8,096 bases of DNA from Defluviitaleaceae bacterium (GTDB lineage: Bacteria > Bacillota > Clostridia > Lachnospirales > UBA5962): assembly GCA_009787435.1 (NCBI GenBank), contig WRFW01000164.1:1-8096 (forward strand), read 5' to 3'. Positions 6,068-8,096 of the stretch are shown piece by piece (the stretch's first letter is position 1; each line of letters starts with the position of its first letter). The notes beneath the pieces are model-generated. The model was not told the DNA's origin. It saw only the letters and a list, made by a program, of their open reading frames with translations, and did no database searches. The position numbers were made by a program, and so were the translations under genes.

Positions 6068-6750
6068 TTGCTTAAAAAAATATTGGGTTTAACTTTTTTA
6101 ATCATAATTACTATTTTTGTTATAGCTCATGAAAGTAAAATTCATTTAAAAAATTATGATGTTATATATATTGTACAAAGATTTGAAATGCCAAGAAACT
6201 TAGATTTTTGTGGTTATGAACTAAACCATTTTGAAGTACAAGACGGTTTTTAGAACGTATCAATTATCATCGCTATAATTATGGTGTTCATAATTATAAA
6301 ATATATTTACCAGCTACAGCATCAAGCATAGAACAAGCTATTGATATGCGTAATAATAGGTTCACTTCCAATGCTTATTTTAGCGGTCTTACCCATCAAC
6401 AACTTTTTGACCGTTTTTTGGTGCAAACAGAACAAAGGTGATATCTTCTTTCTCGACTCAAAGGTATATTTATGGTACTATTAAGAGAACAAATTTTCAA
6501 TATTGTAGATGATATTTTAGAAAGAAGACCTTTAACGGCTTATTTTATATTAAATCCAACATATTACTATATTGGAATAGCTATAGCAGTTGATTATTAA
6601 GGTATAGGCCGCTTTAATATAACAAGGTCTGCAAAAGATAGGCAACGGTACTATCATGTTCGCTAAAATGAAGAACAGCGTACTATACATAGACAAGAAG
6701 TTTTGGAACGTGTACGTAATGAACGTGGTTTTAGTTTAGATTTAGATTGA
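6068..6750 (+). pseudogene. Secreted or anchored protein with probable CAP-like domain, broken
   Basis: TTG 6068 lies 6 nt after AAAGGAG (6055-6061) and starts a membrane-targeting N-terminus, LKKILGLTFLIIITIFVIA. The frame breaks at TAG 6251, where a run of five T appears to have lost one base. It resumes as LERINYHRYNYGVHNYKIYL, then SSIEQAIDMRNNRF and GLTHQQLFDRF, and later ILNPTYYYIGIAIAVDY, down to TGA 6748. The order of an LERIN-Y-R helix, an Ala/Arg helix, a LTHxxLFDxF loop and an NPxYxYIGIAI strand follows the CAP fold, so this is probably a second CAP-type protein. The usual W-x2-S-x2-H segment is not readable. In-frame stops are TGA 6439, TAA 6598 and TAA 6664. Intact length would be about 227 residues. 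The family call is tentative. Confidence 0.5.
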
Positions 6751-6808
6751 ATTTACTTTTTTATATGAAGTATTAACGTTGTTCACAAATGATAAAACAA
6801 ACAAAATT

Positions 6809-6840
6809 AGGGATAGTTCTTTCTAACCCTTTTTCTTTTC
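6809..6840 (+). terminator. Probable terminator hairpin 1 of a tandem pair
   Basis: AGGGATAG (6809-6816) pairs with CTAACCCT (6823-6830) with one mismatch, and TTTTCTTTTC follows. It lies 59 nt after the 6750 stop and fits the 3' end of the preceding transcript. Confidence 0.6.
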
Positions 6841-6851
6841 AGAGAATGATG

Positions 6852-6873
6852 GCAGTCTTCGGGTTGCTTTTTT
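6852..6873 (+). terminator. UUCG-tetraloop terminator, hairpin 2
   Basis: GCAGTC (6852-6857) pairs with GGTTGC (6862-6867) around the loop TTCG. This gives the very stable C(UUCG)G closure, and TTTTTT follows at once. The stem is short and has two wobble pairs. It stands 16 nt after the T-tract of hairpin 1 and shields the next gene. Confidence 0.65.
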
Positions 6874-6911
6874 ATTATAAAAAATAAAAATAAACAAGAG
6901 GAAGTAAACAG

Positions 6912-7425
6912 ATGATTAAATTAAAATCATTTAAAAGGATTATCGCTTTTATGCTAGTTGCTTTTACAGTTTCGGGTGTTATGCCTTTGCACGTTTTAGC
7001 TAATCAAAGACAAGAAGCAGTAATAAGTATATTCTTAAATAGCGAAAGTGTTGTTTTATCTGAAGATAATAGATTTGAGATAAATACAGACCACTTCTCT
7101 AACTATGATAGTGTAGCTGGAGATGAACTTGTTATAACACAAAAATACTACATACAATCAAGTAGTCCAGAATACGAAACGCCAGAAAAAAGGTTTTTAT
7201 CTTTGTTTGAACGTGCAGTTTCTAATGAAGTTCCACAAGTGGATTTAGATAGTAGACACAACAAGTGTTGTAGAAAATCTTTATGGAGAACTTGTTACAC
7301 CTATAATAAGTTTTATAGGAGATATAAATCGTACATTTGCACCTGCTTACATTGGCATCAGCCAAGCGATGACAGTCGGAGATACTTTGACAATAAGAAG
7401 TGCAGTAAACATGGGATATGTTTAA
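6912..7425 (+). pseudogene. Unrecognised secreted protein, frameshifted
   Basis: ATG 6912 follows AAGAGGAAG. A clear signal peptide, SFKRIIAFMLVAFTVSGVMP then LHVLA, is followed by a soluble region (DELVITQKYYIQ, ETPEKRFLSLFERAVSNEV). One extra A near 7251 shifts the frame. The true reading resumes as VDTTSVVENLYGELVTPIIS, then FIGDINRTFAPAYIGISQAM and VGDTLTIRSAVNMGYV, to TAA 7423. The corrected product is about 171 residues. I recognise no domain. Its stop overlaps the start of the DUF4926-like gene (ATGTTTAA, 7418-7425), the arrangement of translationally coupled pairs. It may be a secreted toxin, or the N-terminal part of a larger surface protein such as the RHS protein that follows. In the uncorrected frame the ORF would run to 7475 with an abnormal Cys-rich tail. 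Confidence 0.55.
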
Positions 7426-7717
7426 AGAATTTGACACTATTAAAGCTAAGCACAGTATATCTAAAGTTATTTTAAAAGGAACTGTTGGCACTATATTTAT
7501 GGTATATAAAGTGCCAACATTAGATTATGAAGTTGACTTTATTGATGATTTAGGTAACAGTTTAGGTTGGGTTTACTGTAAAACCATCGGATATAGAGTT
7601 ATTAAGTATAAAAACAAACTCCAAACCCCTCCCTATCTCCTCAAATACAACTCCGCCAAGAAGTCAAACAGAAGCCCAACTATCCGACCCACTACACTTC
7701 ATATACAAATAGCTTAA
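7418..7717 (+). CDS. DUF4926-like small protein, possible immunity protein, with a replaced 3' end
   Basis: ATG 7418 begins FKEFDTIKAKHSISKVILKG, then TVGTIFMVYKVPTLDYEVDF and IDDLGNSLGWV. The pattern D-x-V/I-K, then a KGTVGTI-hydrophobic strand, P-x-YEVxF-x-D and a final hydrophobic strand is that of DUF4926, a family of small SH3-like barrel proteins of about 60-80 residues. As I recall, some members are encoded beside putative toxins and may be immunity proteins. The domain ends near residue 62 (about 7600). The remaining 37 codons (LQTPPYLLKYNSAKKSNRSP...) are the RHS sequence read out of frame, so the original stop seems to have been lost at a junction near 7615. The start overlaps the upstream gene by 8 nt. 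Domain call fairly sure; immunity role an inference. Confidence 0.65.
   Translation: MFKEFDTIKAKHSISKVILKGTVGTIFMVYKVPTLDYEVDFIDDLGNSLGWVYCKTIGYRVIKYKNKLQTPPYLLKYNSAKKSNRSPTIRPTTLHIQIA
7483..7519. repeat. 10-bp perfect inverted repeat inside the DUF4926-like gene
   Basis: TGTTGGCACT (7483-7492) and AGTGCCAACA (7510-7519) are exact inverted copies 17 nt apart, in codons for GTVGTI and KVPTL. The hairpin is strong for such AT-rich DNA. It has no T-tract. Confidence 0.55.
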
Positions 7718-8096
7718 AACAAAAAGAAATATTTTATTTTGATGAAAATAAAAAACTAACTAAACTAGTAAAACTTAGTGAAGTTTTAGAAGACCCAAAT
7801 CACTTTATAAACGAAACACAGCTAAGAGAAACGAACAAAACAATTTATACTTATACTGAACACCGTGAAACCGAAAGTATAACCAACCCAGACGTTGAAA
7901 AATCAACCTATGCCTATAATGACTTAGGGCAAGTAATAGAAATAACTCTCCCGAGCGGAGCAAGCCAAAAATTAGATTACGATGAAAACGGCAAGCTAAT
8001 AAAATCAATATCACCAACAAACTTAGTAACCAACGAACAAGGCAATAGAGCCGAAATTAAGAACCTAAACGGGGTTTTAGAAAAACACGAATATAA
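7612..8096 (+). pseudogene. RHS/YD-repeat protein fragment, no start, runs off the window
   Basis: This frame is open from 7612 to the window end and reads EIFYFDENKKLTKL, ETNKTIYTYTEHRETESI, YAYNDLGQVIEITLPSGA (from 7909), then KLDYDENGKLIKSISP and KNLNGVLEKHEY. The Y-x-YNDLGQV-x4-PSG-x4-YDENGKL pattern is the YD/RHS repeat. These repeats form the large beta-cage that encloses a C-terminal toxin in secreted polymorphic toxins. There is no ATG, GTG or TTG in the frame and no ribosome binding site, so the 5' part is missing or shifted. C-rich codons (CCC, CTC, AGC, GCC) become frequent from about 7615, unlike the upstream genes, which suggests separate origin or recombination. The gene continues beyond the window and its toxin tip cannot be seen. 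Confidence 0.75.

Noticed and set aside
7222..8020. Minus-strand ORFs at 7222-7491 and 7805-8020
   Set aside because: Both are antisense to better supported + strand frames (secreted protein and RHS repeats) and show no domain.
1..8096. Stop-codon reassignment as the reason for many in-frame stops
   Set aside because: In-frame TAA, TAG and TGA all occur, together with frameshifts and internal deletions. No single reassigned codon would repair the genes.
1..8096. CRISPR arrays, tRNA, rRNA, insertion-sequence ends
   Set aside because: No regularly spaced direct repeats, cloverleaf or rRNA-like sequence and no transposase frame were seen on either strand. The dispersed palindromes are irregularly spaced and in both orientations.

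Overview
The window is AT-rich DNA from a low-GC Firmicute, probably of the class Clostridia. The evidence is AAGGAGG-type ribosome binding sites, consensus sigma-A promoters and an integrative and conjugative element (ICE) gene order of the Tn1549/CTn type. Genus and species cannot be named from the sequence. All supported genes lie on the + strand.

Region 1 (1-3013) is a conjugation module. It holds the C-terminal end of a VirB4/TraE-type secretion ATPase, then a large CD1108-type mobile-element protein. That protein has a charged N-terminus, one membrane anchor and a C-terminal M23 peptidase domain, and it would be the cell-wall hydrolase of the type IV secretion system. It is broken by frameshifts, nonsense codons, an internal deletion and loss of the HxH zinc motif. 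Region 2 (3097-4541) holds a small charged helical gene whose expected start reads ATA, and a heavily decayed unrecognised secreted protein. They sit where Tn1549-like elements carry CD1107-family genes. Region 3 (4549-5137) starts with a palindrome and a good promoter, followed by two small ribbon-helix-helix-like genes, possible relaxosome or regulatory proteins.

Region 4 (5167-6873) starts with a perfect TTGACA-17-TATAAT promoter overlapped by a 15-bp palindrome. It contains a truncated, broken CAP-domain secreted protein, a small zinc-ribbon-like protein that appears to have lost a cysteine, a strong terminator, a second broken probable CAP-domain secreted protein, and two tandem hairpins with T-tracts, the second closed by a UUCG tetraloop. 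Region 5 (6912-8096) holds a frameshifted secreted protein whose stop overlaps the start of a DUF4926-like gene by 8 nt. A composition shift near 7615 then leads into an RHS/YD-repeat fragment that runs off the window without a start codon. This looks like a rearranged polymorphic-toxin/immunity locus.

Two themes run across the window. First, almost every gene longer than about 100 codons carries several disabling lesions, while the short ones are mostly open. Either the element is decaying or the assembly is error-rich; substitutions at key codons argue for at least some real decay. Second, a GC-rich imperfect palindrome of about 25 bp occurs five times between 456 and 3031 in both orientations, mostly inside the CD1108-type gene. 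It matches no named element that I recognise.
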